Origin: Aquifex sp.
Lineage (GTDB): Bacteria > Aquificota > Aquificia > Aquificales > Aquificaceae
DNA length: 14,098 nucleotides
Assembly (NCBI GenBank): GCA_015487405.1
Contig: WFPV01000164.1
Location: 1 to 14,098 of the forward strand
Direction of reading: 5' to 3'
Shown here: one piece after another, positions 13,245-14,098 of the stretch
Layout: each line of letters begins with the position of its first letter
Numbering within the stretch: the first letter of the stretch is position 1
Notes under the pieces: generated by a model
Database searches by the model: none
Seen by the model: the letters and a program-made list of their open reading frames with translations, nothing else
What the model was told of the DNA's origin: nothing
Made by a program: the position numbers and the translations under genes

Positions 13245-14098
13245 CTACTCCTCTTGGCTCGCCTCTGCGGTTTCTATAGCCTTCATCAAGGCTTTAGCCT
13301 TATTAACGGTCTCCTCCCACTCCTTTTCGGGGACGGAGTCCGCCACTATTCCCGCTCCCGCCTGAACGAAGATTTCCCTGTCCCTATAAACTGCCGTCCT
13401 TATGGCGATAGCCATATCCATATTCCCTTGGAAAGAAATGTAGCCCACGCTTCCCGCGTATATTCCCCTCCTTTCGTTTTCCAGCTCCTCTATTATCTGC
13501 ATAGCCCTGACCTTCGGAGCTCCAGAAACCGTCCCCGCAGGGAACGTAGCCTTGAGAACGTCCAAGGCGTCGTATCCCTCCTTCAGTTCCCCTACCACAT
13601 CGCTCACTATATGCATAACGTGGGAGTATCTCTCTATCCTCATAAAGTTTTCTACCTTCACGCTTCCCGTTTTTGCCACTCTCCCTATATCGTTCCTCGC
13701 AAGGTCAACGAGCATAAGGTGTTCAGCTCTCTCCTTTTCATCAGAAAGAAGCTCCTCCTCCAAGGCTCTGTCCTCTTCCTCTGTTTTTCCCCTCCTCCTC
13801 GTTCCCGCAATGGGACGCGTCTCTATCTTACCCTCCTCAAGCCTTACGAGAATTTCAGGAGAAGAGCCTATCACCTTAAGGTCTCCGAAATCCAGGTAAT
13901 ACATATAGGGGGAGGGATTCAGAAACCTGAGAACTCTGTAAATCCTGTCCGGATTAGAGTAAAAAGGCTTTCTGAACCTCTGGGAGAGGACTACCTGAAT
14001 AACGTCCCCTTGAGCTATATACTCCTTAGCCTTTTTAACTATACTTTCAAACTCTTCCTTGGAAAAGTTAGAACGCCAGTTATTTAAATTCGGCTCTC
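13245..14098 (-). CDS. trpE: Anthranilate synthase component I, C-terminal part (truncated by window edge)
   Basis: TrpE makes anthranilate from chorismate, using ammonia supplied by TrpG, in the first step of tryptophan synthesis. The frame is open to the window edge (complete codons from 14096), so about 284 C-terminal residues are seen and the N-terminal regulatory domain is outside. The visible part begins SNFSKEEFESIVKKAKEYI, then GDVIQVVLSQRF, RPIAGTRRRG, EHLMLVDLARNDIGRV, FPAGTVSGAPKVRAM and GIYAGSVGY, the chorismate-binding core. The TrpE-like SGAPKVRAM and IAGTRRRG forms favour TrpE over PabB, although paralogues can be confused. The internal ATG at 13904 is not the start, since homologous sequence continues upstream of it. 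The stop abuts the convergent neighbour with no spacer. Confidence 0.92.
   Translation of the reverse strand, partial: EPNLNNWRSNFSKEEFESIVKKAKEYIAQGDVIQVVLSQRFRKPFYSNPDRIYRVLRFLNPSPYMYYLDFGDLKVIGSSPEILVRLEEGKIETRPIAGTRRRGKTEEEDRALEEELLSDEKERAEHLMLVDLARNDIGRVAKTGSVKVENFMRIERYSHVMHIVSDVVGELKEGYDALDVLKATFPAGTVSGAPKVRAMQIIEELENERRGIYAGSVGYISFQGNMDMAIAIRTAVYRDREIFVQAGAGIVADSVPEKEWEETVNKAKALMKAIETAEASQEE

Noticed and set aside
13254..14087. A 277-codon open frame on the plus strand antisense to trpE
   Set aside because: trpE motifs on the minus strand are unmistakable. The antisense product has no recognisable domain and a Leu/Ser/Arg/Tyr/His-rich composition unlike the other proteins here, and long antisense frames are expected opposite genes with this codon use.

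Overview
The window looks like chromosome of a hyperthermophilic, Aquifex-like bacterium (Aquificaceae). The proteins are rich in Glu, Lys and Ile, and arginine is mostly AGA/AGG. Genes are packed with 1-8 nt overlaps, gene families are mixed in operons, and the Ndk, AtpF, Dut and Def sequences look Aquifex-like to me. I could not run a search, so the genus is inferred. Nearly everything is recognisable housekeeping or respiratory gene content. I see no CRISPR array, tRNA, rRNA, prophage or intact insertion sequence.

Layout. Positions 1-202 (-) are the 5' end of a KaiC/RadA-like ATPase gene. Positions 203-647 hold gene wreckage: a decayed IS200/IS605-type TnpA (233-498), and before it a frame-broken fragment with a strong ribosome binding site (499-623). 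From 7633 down to 648 a long minus-strand run reads PilZ-domain protein, LolC/E permease, ATP synthase b', b and delta, Ndk, an 89-bp gap, a membrane ClpP-class (SDH family) protease, AcpS, a 57-bp gap, a secreted triheme cytochrome and a five-CXXCH lipoprotein cytochrome. Many of these genes overlap as ATGA or TGATG, so translation is probably coupled.

From 7687 the plus strand carries cysQ, rpsO, pnp and dut. The PNPase is unusual in having two nearly identical C-terminal S1 domains. A small Bud32/RIO-like kinase (-) overlaps the end of dut by 8 bp and starts only 17 bp from the divergent def gene. def overlaps a 177-aa helical protein of unknown function, which abuts the stop of trpE (-; its 5' end lies outside the window) with no spacer.

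How the genes relate: the ATP synthase genes encode only the peripheral stalk (b', b, delta), separated from the catalytic and ring subunits and followed by ndk. The b subunit has a cleavable-looking leader and the order b'-b-delta follows the cyanobacterial/plastid pattern. The cytochrome pair is the least characterised functional unit and probably forms an exported electron-transfer module. Several divergent genes lack Shine-Dalgarno sequences and have TATAAT-like hexamers placed so that transcripts would be nearly leaderless.
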